Positions 44,689 to 57,560 of a DNA stretch of 64,000 bases are shown one piece after another. The stretch spans positions 13,709,501 to 13,773,500 of the forward strand of contig NC_134747.1 of the NCBI RefSeq assembly GCF_050436995.1, in the 5' to 3' direction. Source of the DNA: Anticarsia gemmatalis. Taxonomy: Eukaryota > Arthropoda > Insecta > Lepidoptera > Erebidae. The translations under genes were made by a program, and so were the position numbers. Under the pieces are notes generated by a model. It searched no databases. It had not been told where the DNA came from and worked only from the letters and a program-made list of their open reading frames with translations. How positions within the stretch are numbered: position 1 is the first letter of the stretch; the number at the start of each line of letters is the position of its first letter.

Positions 44689-45422
44689 GTACCGCGATTC
44701 TGTACAACTATCGAGTATCGACTACCGACTCGCTATCGAAAAATTTTGTATGAAAAATTGATCAGCGCCCCTAGCGGATTTTCGCAACAACTATGTTCTT
44801 CAATGGCGCCATTTTCCACCAAACATTAAAATAAAATAAAATTAAATATATTATTTTTTTTTTTTGCTGGCGGGCACTTAGCGGCAATTCGAAATTCGAA
44901 TTTCGAAATAAAATATTCTTTCCATTTTTAATTTTAATAAATTATTTAAATATACTATTTTAGATAATTTTAGGAAGACAAGGCCAACGTGGCTGAAAAG
45001 GTATTGTCTCCTTTGCCTGCTTCAACGTAGAAAAAAAAAGACGCTGATTCTTTTTTTGTGTTGATAAAGTTTCGTTGAACAACATTAATTTTGATATTTT
45101 TATATAATTGACTTATTTTTACTAATACCGTTTAAAGCAGACTATAATTATTATTTATGAGAATAATACCTTTCAGGATTATTTTTTATCCACTATATAA
45201 TATATTTAAAATTAGTTTATACACAATTATTACCAATAAAATTTAATTTAAAGAACAAATTTTCAGAACGAACCTTTTTCTCACTTTAAATGTCAAGTTT
45301 TCGATACTCGATAGGTCGCGATTCTCTGCCGGATTGCTGCCGGTTTCCTAACGAGTAGCTCGATAGTAATGTATGGTATTCGATAGCGTGACGTTAGTAT
45401 CGAATGTACAGAATCGAGGTAC
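44689..45422. mobile_element. DNA-transposon-like element with inverted ends (734 bp)
   Basis: The left end GTACCGCGATTCTGTACA and the right end (reverse complement) GTACCTCGATTCTGTACA pair. Both are followed by TATCGA-rich sub-terminal sequence. The internal sequence is AT-rich with no coding frame: a non-autonomous element. Confidence 0.65.
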
Positions 45423-46356
45423 TGAACGGTGTATCTAGCTGACAATAAAAGTTAAAGAGGGTTTGTAAGAAACATCTTCTACTCCTACCTAACCAAAAAC
45501 GGTAAATTTGCGATATTATCAAGTAAATAAGTGAAGCCTTTACCCAATTACTGACATGCTAACATGTTCGCTATACAAGCCTTGCGCCCACGACTCGCCT
45601 ACGTACAGCGGCGAGGTTGACGACTGGCTTTTAACTAGAGCCTTCAACGACGTTCTTTTGTTTTCGAATTAGTTTAAGTAAATCAAAGTGACTTTGGTGC
45701 TTTGAGGCTCTTTGATCAAGGTTTTAGATGATTTATTTATCTTTTTTTAAAGGTAGTTTGGTTCATCTCACCTTGTTCTTATGGGATAAGGTAGAGATAA
45801 ATTTACATCGCTATGATTTCTTTAACCTACCTTATTTTAGCATAAATTTGCTAGAATGAACTCATTTCTGTTATAGATACAAGTTTATAGGGAAACTGTA
45901 ACGAATTACCAAACATACTAACAACTAACTGTATACAAATATCAGAAACAACTACATAATCTTAAGATTACACAGCTATTTGAAACAAGCAGGATTTAAA
46001 CCCAGGACCACCTAGCACAGTGGTTGCATCATGATAACCACTTCAATCACTACACTACAGTCATTCAACATCATCACTACAAGTACAAGTATGTATCCTT
46101 TAATACCTATTGAGGGTTGTCCCCAATACGCGTCGTGTGGCACGCTCGAGCGCGTTCCCTGCGCTTGCGCGGGTCCACTGGTGACATTCCACAACACAGA
46201 TAGACCGTAACTGTCGTACAAATATATTGAAATAGTATATTATGACAGGACAAGACTTCTGTGCAGTTTATTATAGGTGGTAGTTTTGATTATTCGATGT
46301 CGACGTTGGCTCATATGGGGACTAAATGTTTCCAATTGTTAGTAGGAAATTTTCTT

Positions 46357-46570
46357 CTTTTTTGAAAAAGACAACTCCGGCACTATGAATTGCTCTTGTG
46401 TCGCGGGGACTTTTTAGAAACATACAAACAATGGACACAAAGTACAACCAGACCCGAAACAATTGTTTGCGGATCGCACAAATAATTGTCCCGTTTGGGA
46501 ATCAAACTAACGAGCTCCCGATGCAATGGTTGCGGCGTGGCGACGTAAACCACTGCGCCACAGAGACATT
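46357..46570 (-). mobile_element. tRNA-derived SINE, family A
   Basis: Reverse copy: ACAACTCCGGCACTATGAAT, GGACACAAAGTACAACCAGA, CCCGAAACAATTG, ending ACCACTGCGCCACAGAGAC. Confidence 0.8.
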
Positions 46571-47209
46571 GAAAATATAACTACAAAATATATTAATATG
46601 CGTTAAGCTATGTTGCTCTGCTGCTGCGATAAACAATAAAAACGAGTAGTCGAAAAAGTTGTTTTTTTACGTAATGTTTCAATTTAGTACGCAAAGAAAC
46701 TGAAAATCTTAACTACTAAAAACCGCTTTCTAGAGTGTCCTAAAGAACCTAGCAATATTGAAGTCGATTCGCGTCGTAATAAATATAAACTACAAAAAAA
46801 TCATCATTGTTTATACCTATTTGCAAAAGCAATTCCACTTAAACTACCCATATACAGAATCAACCTTTAACCAGTCTATGAATCCAAACAAGATCTTACA
46901 ATCCCATTGATTAACTCAAATAAAAACAAGACCATCTTGGATTCAAAGGAGCGTTCTTAGTTTTTGCTTCAACTTCAAACAAATCAAGTAAAAACTATTT
47001 GAGTTATGCACTATTATGTACCGTATGAAAACATGTTAAGACTAGCGTGTTTATATGTAAGACGTATTGAGATGTAGTTTTGTTTATTAAATGTCTCTTA
47101 TATAATTTTCTTTCAGTTATATTTATTTAAAATAATATATAATAGCTAGTTGCGCTTACCGATCGGTAAACGATCAGTGAGTAAAGTAACATTGGCGCGG
47201 ACATTCTGT

Positions 47210-47358
47210 AGATGGGTGGCCGCGTAGCGGTATTTGAACTAAGCATAGTAAGCATCTCTGTGCTTCGGAGGGCACGTTAAAAGTCGGTCCCGGTTGTTGT
47301 CAATTAGGATAACAGTCGGTCAGCTATGTTAAGGACCTTCGGGCGGCTTGAATGAAAA
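47210..47358 (+). repeat. Dispersed repeat C
   Basis: GTGCTTCGGAGGGCACGTTA AAAGTCGGTCCCGGTTGTTG, then AAGGACCTTCGGGCGGCTTG; reverse complement of the 43909 copy. Confidence 0.6.
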
Positions 47359-47670
47359 ATAAAAAGGTTTCTTTTAAGTTGATTGTTTGATTTAAAAGAT
47401 TATAATTAAAAACTTGTCTTCAGTACGAACTGCATCAAAATTGGTCTATCAGTTTAGCTGCAATTGACTGTCGTGACTAGATGTGCGTTAGTGTTTACTG
47501 TAATTACCGCAACCAATTACATTGAGGACTTAAACTTAGTACATTGTTTGAATCAACCTTCGAAACCGGTATTACGCGGACTATGAGAAATAAAGGATGA
47601 ATGTGTTTTATAGAAACATTGTATAAAATATAAAAATACATTCGTTTGGGAAACATTGTCTCTGGCGAAC

Positions 47671-47775
47671 GTATACGAGGAAGGAAAGTTTGTAAGGATC
47701 GTACTAAGTGGCGTTATGTGGTATTTACCTATCCCTATGAGAAAAAAGTGTGATTGTATGTGTGTATGAAAGTAT
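47671..47775 (+). mobile_element. Non-LTR retrotransposon 3' tail fragment
   Basis: GAAAGTTTGTAAGGATCGTA CTAAGTGGCGTTATGTGG then CCCTATGAGAAAAAAGTGTG; same family as 39806. Confidence 0.55.
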
Positions 47776-47904
47776 GTATCATGAGGACCTAAATGCTTTA
47801 AAGAATCTTTTGATATTTTTTTAGATATGTTAGATTAGGAAGACCCTGGAGAGATGAAACTGCCATGGCCCTATTAATAATCACTACCATATTAATATAC
47901 CTGA

Positions 47905-47985
47905 TGGCATTCAAATAATCCTTACAAACTTCCCTTGCCTCATTCAAATCCACATACAAGACCGCCGGTTACAAGTATACACCTG
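47905..47985 (-). mobile_element. Non-LTR retrotransposon 3' tail fragment, inverted
   Basis: CCTTACAAACTTCCCTTGCC TCATTC and CAAGACCGCCGGTTACAAGT are the reverse complement of the 39806 fragment. It faces the copy at 47671. Confidence 0.55.
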
Positions 47986-48625
47986 ACCTTTCTGCAAGAC
48001 ATCACTGATATGATCTGTGGGACTCATGATTATGAATAATAAAGATTGTTTTTGGAAAACGTTTATGGACTTTTATCTTGCAATTTCGGACACTCCATTA
48101 GTCTTGCCCGTAAAAAAAGGCTTACGATAAAATCTTTAGTACGCAACACCTTTTTTCGTACTTCAGAATACCTTGTTTTGTTTTTACAGGTTTTGTCAAC
48201 GAATCGTTTACAAAATAATTATAGTTTCAGGCATAATAGCTATGAAAATGTATGTGTAAAAACTTATATACAGTTGTGATAAAAAACAAATATAAAAAAA
48301 TTCCGCGCAGTAGTTATGAAGTAGGTAGGTACATATTAGTTTTTTATAAGCATTTATTATTATAATAGGTAGTAGTTTGGACATAATTAGAGAACTAATT
48401 TGTATATTTATAATGTCTGATGTCAGCAAGAAATATACCTGCACATTAAAATTGCCAGAGTAAAAAATCAGAAAACAGTTTCATTGATGTCTAATTTTGA
48501 ATGATGGTAACATCGTTTATCATGTTTTTGTTGCCAATTTTGAAGTATGACATGTTTACCAAATTATTGTATCTAGAAAACAGGTTTTTGCAATACATTT
48601 GCTTATAATAAAAGCTGTATTTGAA

Positions 48626-48691
48626 GGCCTTACCCCTCCCTCGTTCGGGTGGAAACCTTTACCCGGCAGTGGGACTGTAATGGGTTAAAAA
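48626..48691 (+). mobile_element. SINE family B 3' fragment
   Basis: CCTCCCTCGTTCGGGTGGAA, then CCCGGCAGTGGGACTGTAAT GGGTTAAA. Diverged copy of the family B tail. Confidence 0.6.
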
Positions 48692-50404
48692 AATCTTTTA
48701 ACACAAAATCCAACCAAAAGCTAGGAATTAGTAGTTATAATTTTTTTCAAAGCAGATCTGACTCATTATTTTCGGAGCCTGAATAAAGTAGCGAGTAGTC
48801 ACTGCAAAGCAATGTGCTTTTATTACTTGATTTCAGCTAACATCTTTCTTCTTTATAGGCTTAAATATACTATTATTTATCTTTAACACTCCATTCAAGA
48901 GCTCCAGATTCATTCTATTCCTTCAACTGCAAAACTCACCGAAACATTTGCACTACACACTGCACAAATCCTACAATTAGTGTATTAGAGTGACATGTTC
49001 ATCGTCAATTAGCCGCGGCTGGTACCCACTCATCAAGCCGCTATCTCAATAACACATCGACACTCGACATGCGTAATTAGCAACGATGATGGTTCATCTT
49101 TATCTCAAAGAAGACATTTTTTCGAGGAATTTTAGGATGTAAATCTTTTGATTGCAATTTTCAGAAATACAGTTGATTTAAAATTCCATTTGAGATTTGA
49201 GTAATAGTAAATAATTTTATTTATATTCTTTACATAATTTTTGTTTTGGTAGCGGATTAAATAATGAACACTATACGCTTTAAAAAAAACTTTTTTGCAA
49301 TCAACAGTTGAATAAACCTGGGGTCAATTATTGACAAAAATTACTCAAGAATGTTCTTCTGAGTACGGCTTTTATTTATAGAGTATGTTCATGTTATTTA
49401 AAACAGCAGATTTATTGCTCAGACCACCTCTAAAAAAATATAATACGACGGTGGCCCATTTAAAAGTTACAATCGTTTTCGATACGTTCATACTGGCTGC
49501 AACATTTGCTTTCGTTATTTAAAATATATCCTATTTCTGTTGTTAAGTGCAAGTGCGGTCACCAACACAAAAAAATGTCCTCATTTCACTATATTTAAAT
49601 TTATTCTACTTTATCACTTTACTATTAAAATAGTTCTGAGAATCTACGAACTGTACCCACTTTTTCCTCTATAAATATTGAGGTCAACATGACTCTTTTT
49701 ACTAAGAAAATCAACAGATCTTTACCTACAACAAATAAATACAAGCCTTGTTTTTACTCTCCCTTAAAATTAACTTGACATGTATGCATCACATTAAAGG
49801 AAACATAACCTGCCAAACGATCATATTATTATGTAATAATATCATGTATATTGTATACAGTAATATCTTTAACGGCTAAGAAGAGATTTTTTTAACGCCA
49901 TATAGCTTCTTTCGGAAAATATTTTTGTGCATACGTTTTCTTTCAAAATCATCGCTGTCTTTTGTCTATGAAATAATCACTTGTTTAACTATAATCTAGA
50001 TATTTCGTTCACTCTATAAATGCAAACGAATCCATTTATAGAAGTGCAGCAGTGCACTATCCTCATTCGGAATTTACCTATCAATAAATGCAACAAACAC
50101 GTAATTTTGATACCATATTAGGTATTCACAATTAGTCCGGTATTGGCATTTAGGCAATATTCCGAGAACGATCAAGGTCCGAGTTGTGACAGTACAGTTC
50201 CGAGAACTGGTGACGTAGAGGTCGCCACGAGCGTACGCGGAACTCTCGGCCACTGCGCCGCGTGGAGTGGGGGTGGTGGTGTAGTAATGTATCACGACTT
50301 TAATTATTAATCAATCTTCTTTTGTCATAGTGATTACTAAGGCCAATTTTTATGTCTAAATACGATAATTACAAGGGTAAAATAAAAAATAAAATAAATA
50401 AATA

Positions 50405-50522
50405 AATTTAACCCATTAATGTCCCACTGCTGGGCAAGGGTCTCCTCCCGTAGTGAGGGAGGGTTTAGGCCTTGAGTTCACCACGCTGGCCAAGTGCGGG
50501 TTGGGGACTTTGACTTAGTAGG
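50405..50522 (-). mobile_element. SINE family B 3' part
   Basis: TTAACCCATTAATGTCCCAC TGCTGGGCAAGGGTCTCCTC, then GGCCAAGTGCGGGTTGGGGA. Reverse complement of the 3' end of the 2704 element plus a variant body. Confidence 0.7.
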
Positions 50523-50569
50523 GTATTACATACTTAATTCTGTGAATTATTTAGAAGTCCTCTTAATCT

Positions 50570-50665
50570 TACATACATAGATACATAAGATCACGCCTTT
50601 TCCCCAAAGAACGCCTCTAGATCTAGAACGATTGAAACTTCCCTTGCTTCATTCTCATACAAACA
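50570..50665 (-). mobile_element. Non-LTR retrotransposon 3' tail fragment, inverted
   Basis: ATAAGATCACGCCTTTTCCC and AAACTTCCCTTGCTTCATTC match the family, with more divergence. Confidence 0.45.
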
Positions 50666-51186
50666 TTAGATGTCCCTTTCATTAATGTCTTGAAATAAAA
50701 TAGTTAGGTTTAAACACAAATAATTTAACCAAACCACATACTTGAATTCTACAACAATCTTGGTTAGATTGAAATATTGACACAATTAGAACATTTAATT
50801 AATTATTTTTCCTCCATGACGACGTATTAAGCAAATTCCTTTTGCACGTTACAAATAAATGAAAATATGATAATCAATATTTAAGGTAAATTTATAAAAT
50901 AAGTAAATATTAATCAATCTTAAAAGGTAAGGTACAATAAGGTAGAATCCCCACACGTCATAATCTCCGTTCATTGACCTTTCTTCTATAACCCAAAGTT
51001 CGAAATGACTCACACAGTTTCTTCCTAATACATCAATTATGACCTTCTATTTCTAACTCTAAACTGTGGTGCAATAATTTATATTTCATAATGTTGTTCG
51101 ATTCCCCCATGATTATAATTTTAGCTGACTTTGAAAAATGTAGTAAATAATATAAATTTAAAATAATCTTACGATAAAAATGCATT

Positions 51187-51383
51187 TTTTTTTAAATTTA
51201 AAAGCCAACTCCCGCACTGAGAGTTGTTTTACAAACATACAAACAACGGACACAAAGTACAACCGGACCCGAAACAAGTATTTGTGAATCGCACAAACAT
51301 ACTGTTCCTGGGAATCGAGCCCACGATCTCTCGACGCAATGGTATTGGCGTTACGACCCTAACCACTGTGCTACGGAGGCATT
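51187..51383 (-). mobile_element. tRNA-derived SINE, family A
   Basis: Reverse copy with a poly-T lead, CCAACTCCCGCACTGAGAG, GGACACAAAGTACAACCGGA, and CACTGTGCTACGGAGGCA at the head. Small open frames overlapping it are not genes. Confidence 0.8.
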
Positions 51384-51790
51384 GTAGCAACAATAAGAAA
51401 AAGCGGGAATCACTTTCAAATAATTCTATAAAATTAACCTTTTTTAGTTCCATTTTAACTCATCTCCTTTAAAATGTAACTGCTTTGCAACTTAAAACAG
51501 GCAGTGTCTTTGAGTTTAATAAACTAGATAGACTAGTAACCCACAAACAAGAAAGAAAAGGTCACCAATCCATTGTCTAACCCCACCAGCCTTTGCTTAA
51601 CTGAGCATTCACCGACAGCTGCTATAAAAATGACTCATTCAATGTCTTCCTTTTAAGACAATTAAAGTCATAACTACGTCACATGATATTTATCAAAGAT
51701 CTTTCGCACCAAAATTGTTTAATTTTATTGTTCGCGCTTCGTTTATTCGCCTTGTATGTTTTATTCATATTTGTTGCTTTGTTTTATTCT

Positions 51791-52284
51791 TATATATGTT
51801 ACTGTAAAAGCCCGAACGGTGGTAAATCCTAAGATTTTCCGGTATAACCTAAGATTTACCAACTCGCAATGGTAAAAGTCCGAACAATTCTTTTATTTCG
51901 AACTTTTACCTATATTTACTTGATGACATCGAGATGTCGCCGGAGCCCCGCTTCGCGGGGCTCCTCCTTCTGGGTGGTAAAAAAAAAATAACCACGAAGG
52001 CTAAGGTGGGAGCTTCGCTTCGCTCGCTCCCACCTTAGCCTTCTAACCTAACCTACCCATGTCGCTGTGCCCAAAACTCCTTCTTTATAACTATGTCACA
52101 GTATATAATTATACCGTGAAATAGTTATAAACATAGTTATGAAGGAGGATTTTTTTATATATCGTAACATAGTTTTTAAATTCTGGCTTGTTCGGACTTT
52201 TACCATTGAGAGTTGGTAAATCTTAGGTTTTACCGGAAAATCTTAGGATTTACCACAGTTCGGGCTTTTACAGTAACATATATA
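51791..52284. mobile_element. Long-inverted-repeat element with internal hairpins (494 bp)
   Basis: Inverted arms of about 110 bp start TATATATGTTACTGTAAAAG CCCGAAC on both sides and include paired blocks TGGTAAATCCTAAGATTTTC C and ACCTAAGATTTACCAACTC. Inside are three more perfect or near-perfect hairpins: 51942-51964 (GGAGCCCCG/CGGGGCTCC), 51996-52043 (GAAGGCTAAGGTGGGAGC and complement) and 52077-52147 (CTCCTTC..ATAACTATG and complement). No coding frame. Class unknown. Confidence 0.7.
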
Positions 52285-52309
52285 ACTTATTATAAATTTA
52301 AAGTCCTCC

Positions 52310-52430
52310 GTAACGGGTTTTAGATCAACAAAAATCTTAAAAACTACTGAACGGATTTTCGTGCGGTTTTCACTTTAACTCAGAGTAATTCTTTATAAAG
52401 GTTTTTGATGCACGATTCTGTAGATTTCGT
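52310..52430 (+). repeat. Interspersed repeat fragment
   Basis: AAACTACTGAACGGATTTTC GTGCGGTTTTCACTTTAACT CAGAGTAATTC; a weaker relative (GAAACTACTGAATAGATTTT TGTACGG) follows at 52497-52560. Confidence 0.5.
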
Positions 52431-53074
52431 TCCTTTGTTTTATTCATATTTACTTAAAAACATAAGAATCTATATCTGTTGATAAATTGACACTCTGAGA
52501 AACTACTGAATAGATTTTTGTACGGATTTGACCAATAGATAAAATATATAATAGAGAAGGGTTTCATAAATAATTTTGTATTTTTTTGTATATTAGCTAA
52601 ATATAATAATTATTAAAAAAGATGTCGAAAGGAAGTATAATCTTGCAATTGAACTCTCGACTTCGGACCGAACGATTCCAGGTTTGCAAAGTTATTTCTG
52701 TTTAATATGTAGGTATTCTAAACGGCTTCTGCATAATGCATTCTGCGACTAAAATAGCATAGAATATTGTAATTTATAGTGTAATGTCTGTTCGTAATAG
52801 TGTAGTGGCGACAGCTACACAATCATTGTCAAAATAATGGGTAATGTATGGGAATATTAGGTAGATAAACTTAGTTATTTTAATTAGAAAACGTAGGTTG
52901 TACTATAAACTTGAGTTTAGAGGCAAAATTTAATGTATATGTTGTCAATAAACAGAGGTTTATCGATACAATTAAGATGTTGTTTATCGTGCCAAAATGT
53001 CAAGCAATTTAAGATGTAGTTGCATGTTGGCGTTCATGCCTTCCCGAATAATATCAGCTGAAAGTTATGGCTTT

Positions 53075-53130
53075 GTTGAGTGTAATAGCCATCCCTATGA
53101 GAAAAGACGTGATTTTTTAAAATATGTATG
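53075..53130 (+). mobile_element. Short relic of the same LINE tail
   Basis: GTAATAGCCATCCCTATGAG AAAAGACGTGATTTT resembles the 47671 copy. It explains the start of a spurious open frame at 52997. Confidence 0.35.
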
Positions 53131-54967
53131 GACTGTAAATGCTGAAACAATCAAAGCATTTCCAAAAACATGGGCAAGTTTAGCAACTTAAATGCAACAT
53201 GTGTATTTTCATTCATCTCTTATGACAATCTGATGTCTAAATGGCGTATTTAGAAAACCCAGATCTCTTTTTTTGTAATACTAATTTGACCTTGTTATAA
53301 CCAATATAGGAAATGTAATGACACTAATTTTAATTGGGTCCGTAACTGCGAAGTAAGCTTTATATAGTCATTGACATAAATCAATAAATTGATAAGATTT
53401 ATAACAATTATAACGACTGTTGATTTGTACATTTTATAAGCTTGTTGGATTATATTGTTGTTGTAAAAGTATTAATTGACTTGAGAACCTTTTTGTATCG
53501 AATTTTTATGTCAGTCAGTGGTTAACAAAACGTAGATACAAGTAATCGAAGAATTAGGACGATTTATCGAGCTTAGGACGCTCTAATTAAAATACACATC
53601 TGATTTCATTTTGGTTGTATCAATTATTAGGCTTTAGCTACAGAAGTGCATCGTTTAATGTTTTAGACTAAACAACTGCTAATTCACTAACATAGTTCTT
53701 TTTTTATTTTTCTTTGTTACTTTACATGCATACATGAAATAACGCCTCCTTTAATAGGGGTAGGCAGAGATCTTTGTTACGTTTTAAATGCGAGACACAT
53801 ATTAATTCACTGAAAAACACTGTACTATAATAATTTGTCAAAACAAAAAGCAAATCAAAGCAAACATTGCATTCGCGTAAATTATTTTTTTATAATCATT
53901 TGGTATTATAAGTTGCATAGGTACCTCACTGATTGTTTACCAACCAGTGCGTGCTAGTAAATAGATAGTTATCCTATCAACATAACAGCAGCAAAAAGTT
54001 CACGCTACCTATAAAACAGTGTAGTCAGAACACTCGAGTATTGCGTAGTAATAATTCTCACGGAAACTTCATAACTTCTATTCCTTCCTGCTTTATTTTG
54101 CGATAAACTTGTTGCGCCATGCAATATGCTATTATTTGTGCTATGACTGCGTTATATCGCTGTTTGTTTGAAAAGAGGTATTTTGTTATATGTTATATTA
54201 TAACACCTGCATTTTAATTATGAGATTTTAAACAATGCCAGTGAACAGCTGTATATTGATAAGGGCGTAAGTTTGTCTGTGTAATCGTAGAGCATTAAGC
54301 ATGTAAAGTCATCAGTTCTGCGTCTGACCTTTCGCTAGTCATGTCCGAAGCAGTCCCAACTGATTATGGTAGTAATGTAATCTATTCCATACTAACATAA
54401 TCGTACCTATGTATATTATTTTTTTATAAAGGTTCTTACTTAAGTTCTAAAATATCTACCTTCAATTCCTTCTTTGCACATAATCACACAAACATTATTC
54501 AGATTTTTTTCGGCCTTTGATACTTGATTAATTTTGAGTAATATCTAAAAATGGTTATTGATAGAATTTATAGAAATTTTCCCGATTCCTTCCATTTAAT
54601 AATAAAAGAATCAGTTATTTTTCAATTAAGCTACACAAATACCAGTAGGCAACTAAAAGCAGCTTGGCTTAGCCACGAAATAACTCGGCACCTCATCTAT
54701 CACTAGTACATTCTTAGTTACGCAGTCAGTTAAGTCAAGTTGAATGTTAACGAGACTATTATTTACGTCGCCGTCTCTAATGTACTATATTAACTTATAA
54801 TGTAAACGTCTGACCTTGTGTTTGTCCGTCTAAGTATCCGTGTTCATGCTAATAGCTGTACTAAAGACTTCTAGTACCTCGTTATATGTCCGTATATCAC
54901 TATTAAAACAACATATTTATAGAATAAACACAAGAAGATAAGTCGTTTTAAGTCAAATTCATATTAT

Positions 54968-55190
54968 TAAAATACTAGAGGCCACCCGCGACTTCGTCCG
55001 CGCGGAAGCCCTTCCCGTGTAAATCCCGATCCCTCGGGAACTCCGGGATAAAATAGCGTATGTGTTATTCTGGGTCTTCAGCTACCTACATACCAAATTT
55101 CATCGTAATCGACAGTAGTATCTGCGTGAAAGAGTAACAAACATCCACACATGCTCACAAACTATCGCATTTATAATATTAGTTGGATGC
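54968..55190 (+). repeat. Lepidopteran interspersed repeat (probable LINE 3' region)
   Basis: GGCCACCCGCGACTTCGTCC GCGCGGAAG, then TACCAAATTTCATCGTAATC and AGAGTAACAAACATCCACAC. I recognise this as a very common moth/butterfly repeat, but I cannot assign the clade with confidence. Confidence 0.6.
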
Positions 55191-56288
55191 TTTTTACACA
55201 ATACGAAAGATAAAAGTTTAAGATAAAATTATTTAGTAAATTGAGGGAAGGGGGGGGAGTAGAATATGGTTAATGCATTTATATATTCCCTAAATCATCA
55301 ATCATTGCAAAATCCGGAAATCAAACCCAGTTGACACATCGTGTTCAACACTGACATAGACACGTCCCTTTTCTTACAATCTTATTCTATGCTAATTAAT
55401 TAGGAACTATTCAAGGCTGGAATCACTATAAACTACAAACAGTCCTTTCTTCAAGTTGATATAAGGTAGTGCCTAAGGCTGTTCTGAATAGGTAACAAAG
55501 TAAATAATTATACGATATAAATCTTTTGCACAAGCGGTAGGCGCCAGTCCACGACAGTTACCAGTAGTTCCTTACCTTGTTTATCTACAGATGAATAACT
55601 GGTTAATTTATTGTTATTGTCATGGTGAAGGGTTAAGCTCAAGTTGTTTTACTAAAGTAAGAATCTAGGATTTATATTTTCAGTTACGGCAATAATGGGA
55701 TCATTTTAAAAGACTAAATGCCTGCAACATGCCTCGATGCGTGGCTTGTTTTATATTTATTTTGGATATTATTATAAATTTGAAACGTTATTTTCCAGTA
55801 TCGTCGTAGCTAGTCGTATTTATTGTATATTTTGAAATGTGAGTTTCTAGTATCACCCTAGCTGTTTCTAAATGTACACTAGCAAAAAGTCCTCGTGCAA
55901 TGTGATGAACTATCAAATCGAACCATGACCCTCGATCCGTAGCCAGCGATCCTAATCAAGTACCATTTTTACCATACAAGCAATAAATAACTATTTGCCT
56001 CACCAATATCTACTTCGATTATTTACCATTCAATATACTTAGTAGCCAGTATAGTAAAAGACTATAAATAAAATGGATTTGATTTGCAACTCGTGCGCAA
56101 GCCGCAAGGACGTCGAGCGCTGTTCAAACGTGTCAATGTTATGCACTTTGTATGACTCAATACCTGATAAGTGGTTTTAGCTACTGTGTAAAGAATTTTC
56201 TTTGTAAAACTATGGTAGTAGTCGTAATATAATTTATAAGTCCTTATAAGCCCATAGAAGGATGTAATACTCTAATTGCGTTATTAAT

Positions 56289-56398
56289 GCCCGGTTTCTG
56301 AGGTACATTAAGCGGTAGTTTATCTATTCAAACTGTCATGTTTATATGAGCTTAAACGTATAGATAATACCGCTAAATGCACCTCAGAAACCGGGGGT
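56289..56398. mobile_element. MITE family E, complete
   Basis: CCCGGTTTCTGAGGTACATT AAGCGGTAGTTTATC, with a right end CGCTAAATGCACCTCAGAAA CCGGGGG. A short centre of about 30 bp. Confidence 0.75.
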
Positions 56399-57482
56399 AA
56401 GAGTTTGTATACAAAATTGCTTTGCACAAATCTACGAACGCATTACGCATCTCAGGAATTTCCGAACTTAATCGCAATGCGAATGAGCAGTCATATCGCA
56501 GCAATTTGCATCATTGGTCCACGAAGGATAGTCGCCTTGCAAATCGTATTGCAGCGATTTGCGTTGCGAATTCGCATCGGGTTGATACGAAGTTTATTGT
56601 GCTAATCCTGAGATAAAAATATAGTATCTCGAACTTTGTGTATCTAAAAATGGCAAAAAAGCTACTTAAAAAGCTAAAAATAAGCACGAGATTTAAAAAT
56701 GACGCAGTAAACGGTAGTTCCGAAAATCATAAAGCATTCTCCCCTAACAAAACACGATAAAATCTTTTATCAAAAACCCAGTGTCATTAATTGCTTCACA
56801 AAGGTAAACGGAACTACATTAAAATGAAACTATTTGTATAAAATAATAGTGTTTCACGTTGTATGCGCACGCGCCGCTACAAGTGCATGTCCGGGTACAA
56901 TGATCTACTTCCGGCGGCTTCCTGGCAGCTCATTGGGATCAATTGGCCCTTTGGTCTCCGAATATAGGGCTCCGGGCCCTTCGTCCGGTATCCGTTAGGG
57001 AGGGGAAAGGGTTCTATCGATATATAATGATAAGAAAGTTTTGGTTATAAATTTTGTATATTGCGATACTTGTGTAATCCCACTGCTGGGAAAACGTATT
57101 TTTCTGTAATGTCTATTCTACAAGAACGTATCACTTTGGTTCAATTTGTGACAACAATTATGTTAATAAATCACGCCGTAGCTGTAATATGAACATTGTC
57201 TCAAACATTATAGGTACATATTATTTTTTGCATTTCAGGGTTTTACTTTAAGTACTTTTAACCTTAAATTAACCTATTTGTTACATTAATCGCGCCATAA
57301 CATAAAAAAACGAATCTTGTTTGAACTGCCTCAGCATCTCAATTACTATTAAATCCTATTTATTATCAATACTAAAATAATATCTAAAAACCAATATTAA
57401 ATAATCTTATGTCTTGAGAAAACAATCACATCACGACTATTTCAACAACCTTGATTGAACCTTGCATTAGAAATCCTTCACG

Positions 57483-57560
57483 GCACCTATAGCTCAGTGG
57501 TTATTACACAATTAAACGCCCTAACCCCGTTTACACAACGTTCGATGCCCGTGTCGAACA
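57483..57560 (+). repeat. tRNA-like (probable third SINE family) head
   Basis: GCACCTATAGCTCAGTGGTTA has an A-box form and CGTTCGATGCCCGTGTCG a B-box form. The spacing and arms do not make a clean tRNA cloverleaf, so a SINE or tRNA pseudogene is more likely than a working tRNA. Confidence 0.4.
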
